Source: Hahella sp. KA22
Lineage (GTDB): Bacteria; Pseudomonadota; Gammaproteobacteria; Pseudomonadales; Oleiphilaceae
Reading direction: 5' to 3'
NCBI RefSeq assembly: GCF_004135205.1
Contig: NZ_CP035490.1
Coordinates: forward strand, 744,001-808,000
Length of the DNA: 64,000 nt
Shown one piece after another: positions 53,278 to 62,404 of the stretch (positions are counted from its first letter, which is position 1; every line of letters starts with the position of its first letter). The notes under the pieces were generated by a model. The model had not been told where the DNA came from and ran no database searches. It was given only the letters and a program-made list of their open reading frames with translations. The translations under genes and the position numbers were made by a program.

Positions 53278-54411
53278 TCACTGTTGCTGAAGCAGCCGCT
53301 CTAATGAAAAGTCATACTGCTTGAGTTGAGGATTCAACGTTTTAGAAAAGCGAGTGAAGTCAATTTCACTCCAATTGACGCCGACAATGAACTTTAAATA
53401 TCTGTCGACGTTTTCCGGCGTGAGCAGCCCCATGTTGGAGTGAATGGACACACCGACGTCATCCGCGAAATCCTGGCCATGGTGGTAGTCGTACATCAGC
53501 ACGAGGCTCCAGGCGCCTTGCATGAAATGGCCGCCGAAGGAACCGGTAAGTTTGCCCTCCCGGATATATTCCAACGCGGAAGGGCTCCAGTCGATGCCGG
53601 CGATAAGCAGGTTTTCCCCGGGCTTATAGCCGAGGCTCTGCGCGCCCCGCAGGGAGCCGACGGCGATGGAGTCGTTGGCGGCCCAGATCACGCGGGTGCG
53701 GGGGTAGCGCTTCAACAGGCCGACCGCCTGCTTATACGCCAGTTCCTCATCCCAGCGGGCGGACACCAACTGTTGCAACTCCACTTCCGGGCGTTCTGAC
53801 AATGAGCGATGCAAACCCATTTCCCGTTCGATGGCGGCGTTGTCCGTGGGCGTGCCGCCTATGGCGAGAATGGGCAGCACCTGACCGCCGCGCAGCAGCT
53901 CACGAGAGGCGGCGGAGGTGAACAGCATATTGGCGAGAGCGTAGCCGGCGTTTTCATCGTTGGGCAGCATTTGCCCGACCCATTGTTTGAAGCGCTCCCG
54001 GGGGTGTCCGTAACGCCGCTCCTGCTCCACATTGAGGCCGGAGTTAAAAATGAAGGAGCGCACTTTGGCCTCTTCCGCCAGCGCCAGCAACTCCGGAGCG
54101 TTGCCTTTGAAATTCTTGTACATGATGAAGTCTGGCGGATCGCTGGCCAAAATGTGTTTGATCTGCTGACGCATGAGCAACCGGTCGTGATTGGCGCTGA
54201 ATACATCCAGACGGATATTGAGATCTTCCGCGGCGGCGCGGGCGAAGCGAATCACCTCGGACCAGAAGGTGTCGTCACTGCTTTGTGGATTGAAAAACAC
54301 CACATGCATCGCCGGCGTCATGGACGGGGCGGGGGCGGCATTCGCCAGCGGGGACGCCAACAGCCAAAAAAGCAGCCAAAGCGCGCCTTTGCAGGACAAC
54401 TTATAGAGCAT
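53278..54411 (-). CDS. periplasmic binding protein, RbsB/LuxP type
   Basis: This 377-residue binding protein uses ATG 54411, which is preceded by GGA at 5 nt; an ATG at 54441 is possible. A signal peptide (ending LANAA) leads to a type 1 periplasmic fold with RVIWAANDSIAVGSLRGAQSLGYKPGENLLIAGIDWSP and LASDPPDFIMYKN. No ABC permease is nearby and a sensor kinase gene follows, so it is probably the sensory partner (LuxPQ-like) instead of a transport protein. Confidence 0.85.
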   Translation of the reverse strand: MLYKLSCKGALWLLFWLLASPLANAAPAPSMTPAMHVVFFNPQSSDDTFWSEVIRFARAAAEDLNIRLDVFSANHDRLLMRQQIKHILASDPPDFIMYKNFKGNAPELLALAEEAKVRSFIFNSGLNVEQERRYGHPRERFKQWVGQMLPNDENAGYALANMLFTSAASRELLRGGQVLPILAIGGTPTDNAAIEREMGLHRSLSERPEVELQQLVSARWDEELAYKQAVGLLKRYPRTRVIWAANDSIAVGSLRGAQSLGYKPGENLLIAGIDWSPSALEYIREGKLTGSFGGHFMQGAWSLVLMYDYHHGQDFADDVGVSIHSNMGLLTPENVDRYLKFIVGVNWSEIDFTRFSKTLNPQLKQYDFSLERLLQQQ

Positions 54412-54555
54412 CGTTTCCGGCCGGACCAAGTTAGAATTCATTCACTCAGTGTAGCCGCAAATCCAGGGATGCGCTTTTAGCGCGGAGAGGGGCATAAAGG
54501 GGAGAGCGCAGCGACGACGGCGCGTCGCTGCAACGGCGATCAAAGGCGGCGCAAT

Positions 54556-55125
54556 TTAGTCCGCGCGGCCCATGAAACGCTTTTCTGCGGTATGAATTTT
54601 GACGCGTTCGCCCTGTTCCAGATATTCGGGAACCTGAATCGTCAGACCGGTGACGAATTTGGCGGGTTTGGTGCGGGCGCTGGCGGAAGCCGCTTTCATG
54701 GCGGGAGTGGTTTCGATGACTTCCATTTCCACCGTTTGCGGCAGTTCCAGTGAGATAACCTGACCATCCACCATCAGCACCTGCAGTCCCTGGGTTTCTT
54801 CGGTCAGGAACAGCAACTGGTCTTCGATGTCGTTCTTTTTCAGCATGTATTGAGAGAAGTCTTCATTGTCCATGAAGACGTAATCGTCGGCGTCGATATA
54901 AGAGAAAGCGACCTGACGACGCTCCAGCTGAGTGGTGCTCAGCATGTCGTCGCCTTTGAAACTTTCTTCATATTTGAGACCGGTGCGCACATTGCTGAAG
55001 CGCATTTTGTACAGGGTGGCGGCGCCTCTGGCGCTGGGGCTGTGCACTTCGATGTCTTTAACAATCAGCAATTGCCCGTTTAAATCAACGACTTCGCCTT
55101 TCTTAATCTCACTGGCCCGCGGCAT
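54556..55125 (-). CDS. yeiP: elongation factor P-like protein YeiP (EfpL)
   Basis: This 189-residue protein starts at ATG 55125 ([13 protein letters not shown]). The in-frame extension to 55158 is not homologous. It has the three-domain EF-P fold, with the YeiP-type [41 protein letters not shown]. The SARGAA loop lacks the modified lysine of EF-P and is typical for YeiP. The C terminus [25 protein letters not shown] is standard. It relieves ribosome stalling at subsets of proline motifs. Confidence 0.95.
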   Translation of the reverse strand: MPRASEIKKGEVVDLNGQLLIVKDIEVHSPSARGAATLYKMRFSNVRTGLKYEESFKGDDMLSTTQLERRQVAFSYIDADDYVFMDNEDFSQYMLKKNDIEDQLLFLTEETQGLQVLMVDGQVISLELPQTVEMEVIETTPAMKAASASARTKPAKFVTGLTIQVPEYLEQGERVKIHTAEKRFMGRAD

Positions 55126-55262
55126 ATGGGTGTCTCCGGAAAAAATGGTTGCGCGCATTTTATGGCATCAGTAGTCTTAAGAAAACTATAGCGATAGCGA
55201 AGACGGCCCCTTCCCGGCAGGTCATACCTCCTACTACGCATAACGGATTGGCTTCCCTTTCA

Positions 55263-57107
55263 ATGACCACGATTTTAGGCATTTCCGCTTATTACCACGA
55301 CGCTGCGGCGACGCTGGTAAAGGACGGCGTGATTCTGGCCGCCGCCCAGGAAGAGCGATTTACCCGCAGGAAACACGATGCGGATTTCCCCCGCCACGCC
55401 ATTGAATACGTTCTCGACGCCGGCGGCGTCGCCCTGGACGAAGTGGACACCGTGGTTTTCTACGATAAACCGTTGCTGAAATTCGAACGACTGCTGGAGA
55501 CCTATCTGGCGTTTGCGCCGCGGGGCTTCCGCTCTTTCGCCACGGCGATGCCGGTGTGGCTCAAGGATAAGCTATTCCTCAAAAGTGAGTTGAAGAAGGC
55601 GTTGCGAGGCCTGTTGCGGGACCCCAAGGCGGTGCTGCCGCAGCTGTTGTTCGCGGAGCATCACCAGTCTCATGCGGCCTCCGCCTTCTACCCCAGTCCG
55701 TTCGCCAACGCGGCGGTTCTGTGTCTGGATGGGGTGGGGGAATGGGCGACCAGTTCCGTGTGGGTGGGCGAGGGCGCTGCTTTGCGCCCGTTGTGGGAAA
55801 TCGAGTTTCCCCATTCTCTAGGTCTGCTGTACTCCGCTTTTACCTACTTTTGCGGCTTCAAGGTCAATGCCGGCGAATACAAGTTGATGGGACTGGCGCC
55901 TTACGGGAAGCCGAAATACGTCGACTTGATCATGCAACATCTTATTGATGTCAAAGCCGACGGCACTTTCCGTTTGCACTTGCGTTACTTCGATTTCATG
56001 ACCGGTCTGCGTATGACCAACCAGCGCTTCGCAGAACTGTTCGGTCTGCCCCGGCGCGAGCCGGAAGCGCCGTTGACGCAGGCGTATATGGATCTGGCGC
56101 GCTCGGTCCAGGCGGTGACGGAAGAGATCGTGTTGCGTCTCGGGCGGACGATCGCCGAGGAGACGGGGCAGCGTCATTTATGTCTGGCCGGGGGCGTGGC
56201 GCTGAATTGCGTCGCCAATGGCCGTCTGCTGCGGGAAGGTCCGTTTGACGATATTTGGATTCAACCGGCCTCCGGCGACGCCGGCGGTTCTCTCGGCGCC
56301 GCCCTGCTGGCCTGGCATCACTATCAAGGCGAACCCAGGGTGCGTCCCCTGGCCTTGGGAGAACTGGACGCCATGCAGGGCGCTTATCTGGGACCGCAAT
56401 ACAGTGACGAAGAAGTTCAGCGCTATTTGACTGAAGTGGGCGCGACTTTTGCGGTGCTGGAAGATGATGCGTTGTACGCAGACATCGCCAGTGATCTGGC
56501 TGCCGGCCAGGTGGTGGGCTGGTTTCAGGGGCGCATGGAGTTTGGACCCCGGGCACTGGGGGCGAGGTCTATTCTTGGCAACCCGATGGACCCGGCCATG
56601 CAAACCAAAATGAATCTCAAAATCAAATTCCGCGAATCCTTCCGTCCTTTCGCTCCCGCAGTGGCGGCGGAGCATTGCCGTGACTATTTCGATTTGGACA
56701 AACCCAGTCCTTACATGCTGTTGGTGGCGGATGTTCAGGAGCAGTGGCGCAAATCCGCCGAGTCAGGCTTTGAGGGGTTGGAGCGTTTACGGCAGATTCG
56801 CTCGGATTTGCCCGCCATCACCCATGTCGACTATTCGGCGCGGGTGCAGACGGTGCACCAGGAAACTAATCCTGAGTTTCATCGTCTAATAAAAGAGTTC
56901 GCCAAGCATAGCGGCCATCCGGTGCTGATCAACACGTCCTTTAACGTTCGTGGCGAGCCGCCGGTTTGTTCGCCGGACGATGCGTTTCGATGTTTTATGG
57001 CGACGGAGATGGATGTATTGGTCTTGGGGCGCTGCGTACTGCGCAAGGCCATGCAGCCGGAGGCGTTAGTGAATAAAGATTGGTCTCGGGAGTTTGAACT
57101 TGACTAA
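55263..57107 (+). CDS. carbamoyltransferase (NodU/CmcH family)
   Basis: This 614-residue enzyme starts at ATG 55263 (MTTILGISAYYHDAAATLVKDG). It has the two-domain carbamoyltransferase layout: an Hsp70/actin-like N-domain with EERFTRRKHDADFP and HHQSHAASAFYPSPF, and a YrdC-like C-domain with GWFQGRMEFGPRALGARSIL and LINTSFNVRGEPPVCSP. It transfers carbamoyl from carbamoyl phosphate through carbamoyl-AMP to a hydroxyl of a small molecule or glycan. It forms a cassette with SxtJ and DUF5989 genes. Confidence 0.93.
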   Translation: MTTILGISAYYHDAAATLVKDGVILAAAQEERFTRRKHDADFPRHAIEYVLDAGGVALDEVDTVVFYDKPLLKFERLLETYLAFAPRGFRSFATAMPVWLKDKLFLKSELKKALRGLLRDPKAVLPQLLFAEHHQSHAASAFYPSPFANAAVLCLDGVGEWATSSVWVGEGAALRPLWEIEFPHSLGLLYSAFTYFCGFKVNAGEYKLMGLAPYGKPKYVDLIMQHLIDVKADGTFRLHLRYFDFMTGLRMTNQRFAELFGLPRREPEAPLTQAYMDLARSVQAVTEEIVLRLGRTIAEETGQRHLCLAGGVALNCVANGRLLREGPFDDIWIQPASGDAGGSLGAALLAWHHYQGEPRVRPLALGELDAMQGAYLGPQYSDEEVQRYLTEVGATFAVLEDDALYADIASDLAAGQVVGWFQGRMEFGPRALGARSILGNPMDPAMQTKMNLKIKFRESFRPFAPAVAAEHCRDYFDLDKPSPYMLLVADVQEQWRKSAESGFEGLERLRQIRSDLPAITHVDYSARVQTVHQETNPEFHRLIKEFAKHSGHPVLINTSFNVRGEPPVCSPDDAFRCFMATEMDVLVLGRCVLRKAMQPEALVNKDWSREFELD

Positions 57108-57522
57108 CTCAGTGCAACAGGACTTTGCCTCCGCCCCAGAAGGGGAACTGAGAAAGTTCGGCCTGGTTATGGCCGCCTTTCTGATTCTGGTGTTTGGATT
57201 GTTTTTGCCATGGGTGTTTGCAACAAGCCTGCCCTTATGGCCCTATCCGGTTGCGGCGGTGTTCGCCGCCCTGGCGATTGTGAAACCGGGGCTGCTGCGT
57301 CAGGTATATGTACTATGGATGCATTTCGCTTTAAGGCTGGGCAAGATAAACAGCGCTATCATTCTCGGCGCCGTATTCGTTGTGCTGGTGGCGCCGCTGG
57401 GATGGGCTCTGCGGCTTGCGCACAAGCTGCAATTGCAAAAGCGCATAGACCCGCAGGCGACCTCTTATCGATCTGTACGCGACAAACCCATTACCCCTGA
57501 GTCCATGGAGCGACCTTTCTGA
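57094..57522 (+). CDS. SxtJ-family membrane protein
   Basis: This 142-residue protein overlaps the end of the carbamoyltransferase gene by 14 bp. It has three to four hydrophobic segments (about 24-48, 52-68, 88-105). Its position matches the SxtJ family, which accompanies carbamoyltransferases in saxitoxin and other clusters. The activity is unknown. It is coupled to the next gene through TGATG. Confidence 0.8.
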   Translation: MNLTNSVQQDFASAPEGELRKFGLVMAAFLILVFGLFLPWVFATSLPLWPYPVAAVFAALAIVKPGLLRQVYVLWMHFALRLGKINSAIILGAVFVVLVAPLGWALRLAHKLQLQKRIDPQATSYRSVRDKPITPESMERPF

Positions 57523-57674
57523 TGTGGGAATTTTTAAAAGACCTTTGGGCGTTTATGCGACAAAGGAAAAAAGTATGGCTGTTTCCTCTGATATTGACCC
57601 TGGTGATGCTGGGCGGCCTGATTGTGATCACCCAAGGTTCGGCGGTGGCGCCATTCATCTATACATTGTTTTAA
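57522..57674 (+). CDS. DUF5989 small membrane protein
   Basis: A 50-residue protein, MWEFLKDLWAFMRQRKKVWL followed by one membrane helix (FPLILTLVMLGGLIVITQG) and ending APFIYTLF. The start codon overlaps the SxtJ stop (TGATG). This short protein is the regular third member of the carbamoyltransferase-SxtJ cassette and is often missed in annotation. Confidence 0.85.
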   Translation: MWEFLKDLWAFMRQRKKVWLFPLILTLVMLGGLIVITQGSAVAPFIYTLF

Positions 57675-57690
57675 TGGCGCAGCCCACATG

Positions 57691-57716
57691 AAAACGGCCT
57701 CTTTGGAGGCCGTTTT
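57691..57716. terminator. bidirectional intrinsic terminator
   Basis: AAAACGGCCTC-TTTG-GAGGCCGTTTT, with A-run and T-run on either side. It serves both the DUF5989 gene (plus) and the pirin gene (minus). Confidence 0.85.
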
Positions 57717-57717
57717 G

Positions 57718-58557
57718 CTATGCCGTCAGCTTCCCTTCCTGATAATCCTTCACCGCAGTGAGAATTTCGTCGTGGGTATTCATGACGAAAGGACCGTAAT
57801 GCGCCACTGGCTCATGCAAGGCTTCTCCCGCCAGCAGCAGGAAGTCCGCGCCGCCTTTATCCGCGCTCAGTTGCAGGCGTTCGCCCGCGCCCAGAATGCC
57901 GAGCTGGCCCGCCTGCAACGTGGAGCCCATATGCACGCGGCCGTTATAAACGTAGATCGCCGCCTGCCGGTCTTGCTCCAGCGGCAGGTCCAGTTTGCCG
58001 TTGGGCAGCAGGGATATATCAAGCAGGCCGGCGGATTGCGCCAGGCGATTCAAGGGTGAAGTGCTGAAATTATCCTGAATGCGCCAGGAACCGGCGATCA
58101 CCCGAATCTCGCCGCAACTCAGAATAATAGAAGGCAGTTCTTCCGGCTGCGCGTCGCGCCACTCCGGCTGTTTCATTTTTTGCGTACGGGGAAGGTTGAT
58201 CCAGATTTGAAAGCCGTGCATGCGTGCGGCTTCCGGTATCGGCATTTCCGAATGGATGACGCCTTTGCCGGCGGACATCCACTGCGCGCCGCCGCTTTTG
58301 ATGGCCCCCTGGTTTCCCATATGGTCGCGGTGCTCGAAGCCGCCCTCTTTCATATAGGTCAGAGTTTCCAGGCCGCGATGGGGGTGTTCGGGAAAGCCGG
58401 CGATAAAATCGTCCCGTTCGTCGGAACGGATTTCATCAATCATTAAGAAAGGTTCCAGATCGGTAGCGGAAAATCCTGCGATCCGGGAAATCCTGACTCC
58501 TGCGCCGTCTGTCGCCGGGCTGGCGTTAATGATGCGCTTGAGTTCTCGTACAGCCAT
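57718..58557 (-). CDS. pirin family protein
   Basis: This 279-residue bicupin starts at ATG 58557 (GGAGG 8 nt upstream); the extension to 58629 lacks similarity. The metal-binding N-cupin residues are in FPEHPHRGLETLTYMKEGGFEHRDHMGN. GGAQWMSAGKGVIHSEMP and GFQIWINLPRTQKMKQPEW follow. Pirins bind iron and some have quercetinase activity or regulate metabolism. The gene is divergent from a LysR regulator gene. Confidence 0.93.
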   Translation of the reverse strand: MAVRELKRIINASPATDGAGVRISRIAGFSATDLEPFLMIDEIRSDERDDFIAGFPEHPHRGLETLTYMKEGGFEHRDHMGNQGAIKSGGAQWMSAGKGVIHSEMPIPEAARMHGFQIWINLPRTQKMKQPEWRDAQPEELPSIILSCGEIRVIAGSWRIQDNFSTSPLNRLAQSAGLLDISLLPNGKLDLPLEQDRQAAIYVYNGRVHMGSTLQAGQLGILGAGERLQLSADKGGADFLLLAGEALHEPVAHYGPFVMNTHDEILTAVKDYQEGKLTA

Positions 58558-58688
58558 GGTGGTGTCCTCCCACTCCATTGCATGATTTGCATATCCTGCA
58601 AGCAGTCTTCTCATTGTTGCATTATGCATCGTAAAATTCGAAAATAAATTGCAATTATTCGTGTCTAAATTTCGATAAATTAGAATTC

Positions 58689-59585
58689 ATGCCTAAATCA
58701 ACGCTGGAACAATGGCGTATGCTGCACGCCGTAGTCGCCCATGGCGGTTTCGCCCAGGCGGCGGAGATGGTGCACAAAAGCCAGTCCACGGTGCATCATG
58801 CCGTACATAAGCTTGAGGAAATGCTGGGCGTACAGATTCTGCAGGTGCAGGGGCGCAAGGCGACGCTGACCGAAGCGGGAAAACTTCTGCTGAGGCGTTC
58901 GGAAAACCTGCTGCAACAGGCGGAGCAGCTGGAGTCCGTGGCCTCCGGTCTGGCCCAGGGCATTGAAGCGCACATCCAGATTGCGGTGGAAATCATCTAT
59001 CCCCAAGAGGCGTTGTACTGCGCCTTGGCGGAGTTTTCCGAGCAATATCCCAATACTCGCATCGAAATAATTGAAACGGTTTTATCCGGCGCTGAGGACC
59101 TGCTCAAGCAGGGCGTATGCGATCTGGTTATAACTCCTTTCGTACCGCAGGGATTCATCGGCGATCTGATTACCAATATACCTTTTACGCCGGTGGCGAA
59201 TCCGGAGCATCCTCTGCATCAGCTCAATCGCACCCTGAATAAAGATGATCTGGCCCGACATCGGCAAATCGTCATTCGCGACTCTGGCGTCGTGCGCCGT
59301 AATTCCGGTTGGCTGGGTGCCGAGCAACGCTGGACGGTGACGCATATGAGCACCTCGGTGAATATGGTGAAACGCGGTCTGGGCTTTACCTGGCTGCCGG
59401 TCTCCTGGGTGGATGCGGATATTCAAAGCGGCGCCCTGAGGGCGTTGCCGCTGCAGGAAGGCGGCGATAGAGAAGTCCCGCTGTATCTGGTCTACGGCGA
59501 TATGGACAGGCAAGGCCCCGCCACGCTTTATCTGGGAAATCAGCTATTGCGACGGGGACGTGAATGGACCAGATTTCCTGAATAG
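58689..59585 (+). CDS. LysR-family transcriptional regulator
   Basis: This 298-residue regulator has the N-terminal winged helix (HAVVAHGGFAQAAEMVHKSQSTVHHAVHKLEEMLGVQILQVQGRKATLTEAGKLLLRRSENLL) and a C-terminal substrate-binding-type effector domain. It is divergent from pirin with a 131-bp shared upstream region, the usual LysR target layout. It lies 58 bp upstream of pepD. Confidence 0.93.
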   Translation: MPKSTLEQWRMLHAVVAHGGFAQAAEMVHKSQSTVHHAVHKLEEMLGVQILQVQGRKATLTEAGKLLLRRSENLLQQAEQLESVASGLAQGIEAHIQIAVEIIYPQEALYCALAEFSEQYPNTRIEIIETVLSGAEDLLKQGVCDLVITPFVPQGFIGDLITNIPFTPVANPEHPLHQLNRTLNKDDLARHRQIVIRDSGVVRRNSGWLGAEQRWTVTHMSTSVNMVKRGLGFTWLPVSWVDADIQSGALRALPLQEGGDREVPLYLVYGDMDRQGPATLYLGNQLLRRGREWTRFPE

Positions 59586-59643
59586 GCCTCTGGGCGCGCG
59601 CCTGGAGGAACTCCAGAACAATCAACAACAATTTGGCGACATT

Positions 59644-61101
59644 ATGAGTTTAAGCGATCTGAACCCGCAGCCCTTGTGGCGTTTTTTCCAGCTATTGTGC
59701 GACACCCCGCGGCCTTCCAAACAGGAGCAGTTGCTCAAGTCCCGCATCAGAGAAGCCCTGGCTGAATATGAGCTGGAAATCATCGAGGATCAGGTCGGTA
59801 ATCTGATAATCCGCAAACCCGCGACGCCCGGCTACGAAGACGCTCCCGGCGTGGTGATGCAAAGCCACTTGGATATGGTGCCGCAGAAGAACGAAGGCTC
59901 TACCCACGATTTCAGTAAAGACCCGATTCAACCCTATATCGACGGCGACTGGGTGCGCGCCCGTGGCACGACATTAGGTGCGGATAACGGCATCGGCGTA
60001 GCGGCCATTCTGTCCGTACTGACGTCCAAAGACATGATCCATGGACCGCTGGAAGGCTTGCTGACGGTGGACGAAGAGGCCGGGATGAGCGGCGCCAAAG
60101 GATTGCAGGGCGGCGTACTGCAGGGCTCTTTGCTGCTGAATCTGGACACGGAAGAAGAAAATGAACTGTATATCGGTTGCGCTGGCGGCGTGGATATCGG
60201 CGGACGTTTCACCTATCAGGCGGAGCCTCGGGACGATCGTCGTCAGTATTGGCGCATCGCGTTGAAAGGGCTGCGCGGCGGCCACTCCGGACTGGATATC
60301 CATTCGGGGCGCGGCAATGCGTTGAAGCTGGTGAATCGCGCTCTGGATCAATTACGCAAACAGTTTCCCGCCTTGCGGGTCGCCTCTTTGACTGGCGGCA
60401 CTCTGCGGAACGCCATCCCGCGCGAAGCCTTCGCCATAGTGGCGGCGCCGGCGGAGCTGGGCGAGGCGATCAGCCGCCGCGTTAGCGAACTGCAGCAGCT
60501 GTTCTTGCAGGAGCTGAAATCGGTTGAGCCGCATTTGCATTTGACCATCAGCGACACCGATTCCGCTGATCTGTTGCCAGAGGACATGGTGGACCGTTTA
60601 CAGCGCGTGATTTTCGCCTGTCCGCATGGCGTGTTCCGTATGAGCGCTGACTTCCCCGGCGTGACGGAAACGTCTAACAACCTTGCGCGGGTGGTGATGG
60701 ATAACGGTCACATTGAAGTGCACTGCCTGGCGCGCAGTCTGGTGGACTCTTTACGCGATGACGCGGCGCAATCCGTGGCGGGCGTCTTTGAATTAGCGGG
60801 CGCGGAAACCTCTGTGGGCAACAGCTATCCCGGATGGGCGCCGGACAAGAACTCTCGTCTGCTGGATAACCTGACCCGTCTGCACGAGAAAGTGGTGGGC
60901 GTCGTCCCCAAAATTCAGGTGATTCATGCGGGTCTGGAATGCGGCATTCTGGGCGCGAACTATCCCCACTGGGATATGATTTCATTCGGACCGACCATTC
61001 GCGGCGCGCACTCGCCGGATGAGGCTGTGCATGCGCCAAGCGTGGCGAATTTCTGGAAATTCCTGGAAGCGGCGCTGGCGCACCTGGCCAAGCCCGCCTG
61101 A
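59644..61101 (+). CDS. pepD: aminoacyl-histidine dipeptidase (peptidase D)
   Basis: This 485-residue M20-family zinc dipeptidase starts at ATG 59644; the frame before it overlaps the LysR gene and is not conserved. Metal and catalytic residues are in MQSHLDMVPQ, GADNGIGVAAIL and TVDEEAGMSGAKGL. HAGLECGILG and SFGPTIRGAHSPDEAV near the C terminus are also family features. It degrades Xaa-His dipeptides such as carnosine. Length matches E. coli PepD (485). Confidence 0.95.
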   Translation: MSLSDLNPQPLWRFFQLLCDTPRPSKQEQLLKSRIREALAEYELEIIEDQVGNLIIRKPATPGYEDAPGVVMQSHLDMVPQKNEGSTHDFSKDPIQPYIDGDWVRARGTTLGADNGIGVAAILSVLTSKDMIHGPLEGLLTVDEEAGMSGAKGLQGGVLQGSLLLNLDTEEENELYIGCAGGVDIGGRFTYQAEPRDDRRQYWRIALKGLRGGHSGLDIHSGRGNALKLVNRALDQLRKQFPALRVASLTGGTLRNAIPREAFAIVAAPAELGEAISRRVSELQQLFLQELKSVEPHLHLTISDTDSADLLPEDMVDRLQRVIFACPHGVFRMSADFPGVTETSNNLARVVMDNGHIEVHCLARSLVDSLRDDAAQSVAGVFELAGAETSVGNSYPGWAPDKNSRLLDNLTRLHEKVVGVVPKIQVIHAGLECGILGANYPHWDMISFGPTIRGAHSPDEAVHAPSVANFWKFLEAALAHLAKPA

Positions 61102-61117
61102 AACAGACGCTAACCTG

Positions 61118-61141
61118 GCGGGCGCCGTGACTGGCGCCCGC
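61118..61141. other. strong hairpin between converging pepD and CBS genes
   Basis: GCGGGCGCC-GTGACT-GGCGCCCGC is a perfect 9-bp GC stem, without a T-run on either side. It may stabilise 3' ends or cause weak termination for both genes. Confidence 0.5.
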
Positions 61142-61152
61142 TGCGCTTCTCG

Positions 61153-61599
61153 TCAGCTGGGTTCTTCTTCCGGCTCCACTTCCACCAGATCCAGCAGATT
61201 AATCGCGATCTTGATAAAGTCGCCTCCCGTCAAAATACCCACGACATGACCATTTTCCACCACGGGCAGACAGCCGTATTTCTTGGTTTGCAGAAATTCC
61301 GCCGCTTTACGGATCGGCGTGTCCAGGCTGGCGGTGGCGACTTTGGTCCGCATCACCTGGGTGACGGGAATTTCGGACTCATGGGCTTCCATCAACTCCG
61401 GGGGCATGTCATACACGGAGGAATCCATGGCGGCGAAGACGTCGCGCTGGGTGACGAGGCCTTCCAGTTTGTTTTTGGCGTTGACGACCGGGATGTGGCG
61501 GATGCCCTGTTCCTGCATCATCTTGCGCGCATCGGCCAGACTGTTCTCAGTGCTCAACGTATGCACGGGGTGGCTCATTACATCTTTCATCAGGATCAT
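61153..61599 (-). CDS. tandem CBS domain protein
   Basis: This 148-residue protein starts at ATG 61599 with GGAGG 5 nt upstream. A longer frame from TTG 61611 would include that site. Two CBS domains make up the protein (VMSHPVHTLSTENSLADARKMMQEQGIRHIPVV and VMRTKVATASLDTPIRKAAEFLQTKKYGCLPVV). CBS pairs bind adenine nucleotides or SAM. No partner enzyme is adjacent. Confidence 0.9.
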   Translation of the reverse strand: MILMKDVMSHPVHTLSTENSLADARKMMQEQGIRHIPVVNAKNKLEGLVTQRDVFAAMDSSVYDMPPELMEAHESEIPVTQVMRTKVATASLDTPIRKAAEFLQTKKYGCLPVVENGHVVGILTGGDFIKIAINLLDLVEVEPEEEPS

Positions 61600-61855
61600 G
61601 CTTACCTCCAATTGCGTAAGCTTTAAGGTAATGGAACCGGCGTCGGTATGGCTTGATGCGAGTCAAACCCGCCGCTACCCAGGGCTTGGCGATATTTCAA
61701 CGATGTTCCAGGAAGTATAGCCAGCCTCGGCGTATAGAGCTTTGCGGCGCTGACGCTGTTACACAGACAACCCCTAGTGTATGCTTCGGCGCGCTATGGA
61801 GATAGCCCGAATATTGTTTTAAGAATATTCCGTAAATGAGAGGGTGAAAGTGGTA

Positions 61856-62389
61856 ATGAAAAGACTGGTTTTAGGAGTCTGCTTGAGTTTGGCCATGGCT
61901 GGTAACGCATCAGCAGGAGGCTATGGCGCACTGGGGCTGGATTACATGCACGCCTCTTCAGAAAATCTGCATGACAATCTGATGTTGAACGGAACATTAG
62001 GTTGGAGTCTTACAGACTTTTGGGGATTAGAAGGACGCCTGGGCGTTGATTTCTTCTCTCTGTTATTCGATGACGACCCTCTGGATGACTCAGGCGCTTT
62101 CATGGACGCCTACGTGGCGGGGTACAACCGCTTCACTCTACCGCTTAGCAATGCAATAAGGCCTTATGCGCTGCTGGGGTGGCAGGGCGCCAGCGTCAGT
62201 GTGCAGAATTGTTATGCTCTGGCCGGCGGCTGCGAGAAAAACCATGAAACGCACAGCGGCTTCGCGTATGGCGGCGGCGTGGATTTTCGTATTGATAAAG
62301 GGGTTTACCTTAAAACGGAAGTAACGCACTTCGAGCATAATGAAGTGCGCTTTAATACCTTCAGCGTTGGCGTGACGGGAGCGTTCTAA
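61856..62389 (+). CDS. outer-membrane beta-barrel protein (OmpA-like porin fold)
   Basis: This is a 177-residue protein from ATG 61856; a GTG at 61844 would add four residues. It has a signal peptide of about 20 residues (ending NASA), then alternating amphipathic strands (GYGALGLDYMHASS, TLGWSLTDFWGLEGRLGVDFFS) ending in aromatic VGVTGAF. This is the eight-strand barrel pattern of outer-membrane proteins such as the OmpX/OmpA-domain group. Two cysteines (NCYALAGGC) may form a loop disulfide. Function unknown. Confidence 0.8.
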   Translation: MKRLVLGVCLSLAMAGNASAGGYGALGLDYMHASSENLHDNLMLNGTLGWSLTDFWGLEGRLGVDFFSLLFDDDPLDDSGAFMDAYVAGYNRFTLPLSNAIRPYALLGWQGASVSVQNCYALAGGCEKNHETHSGFAYGGGVDFRIDKGVYLKTEVTHFEHNEVRFNTFSVGVTGAF

Positions 62390-62404
62390 TCGCCTCTGCG
62401 AGGC

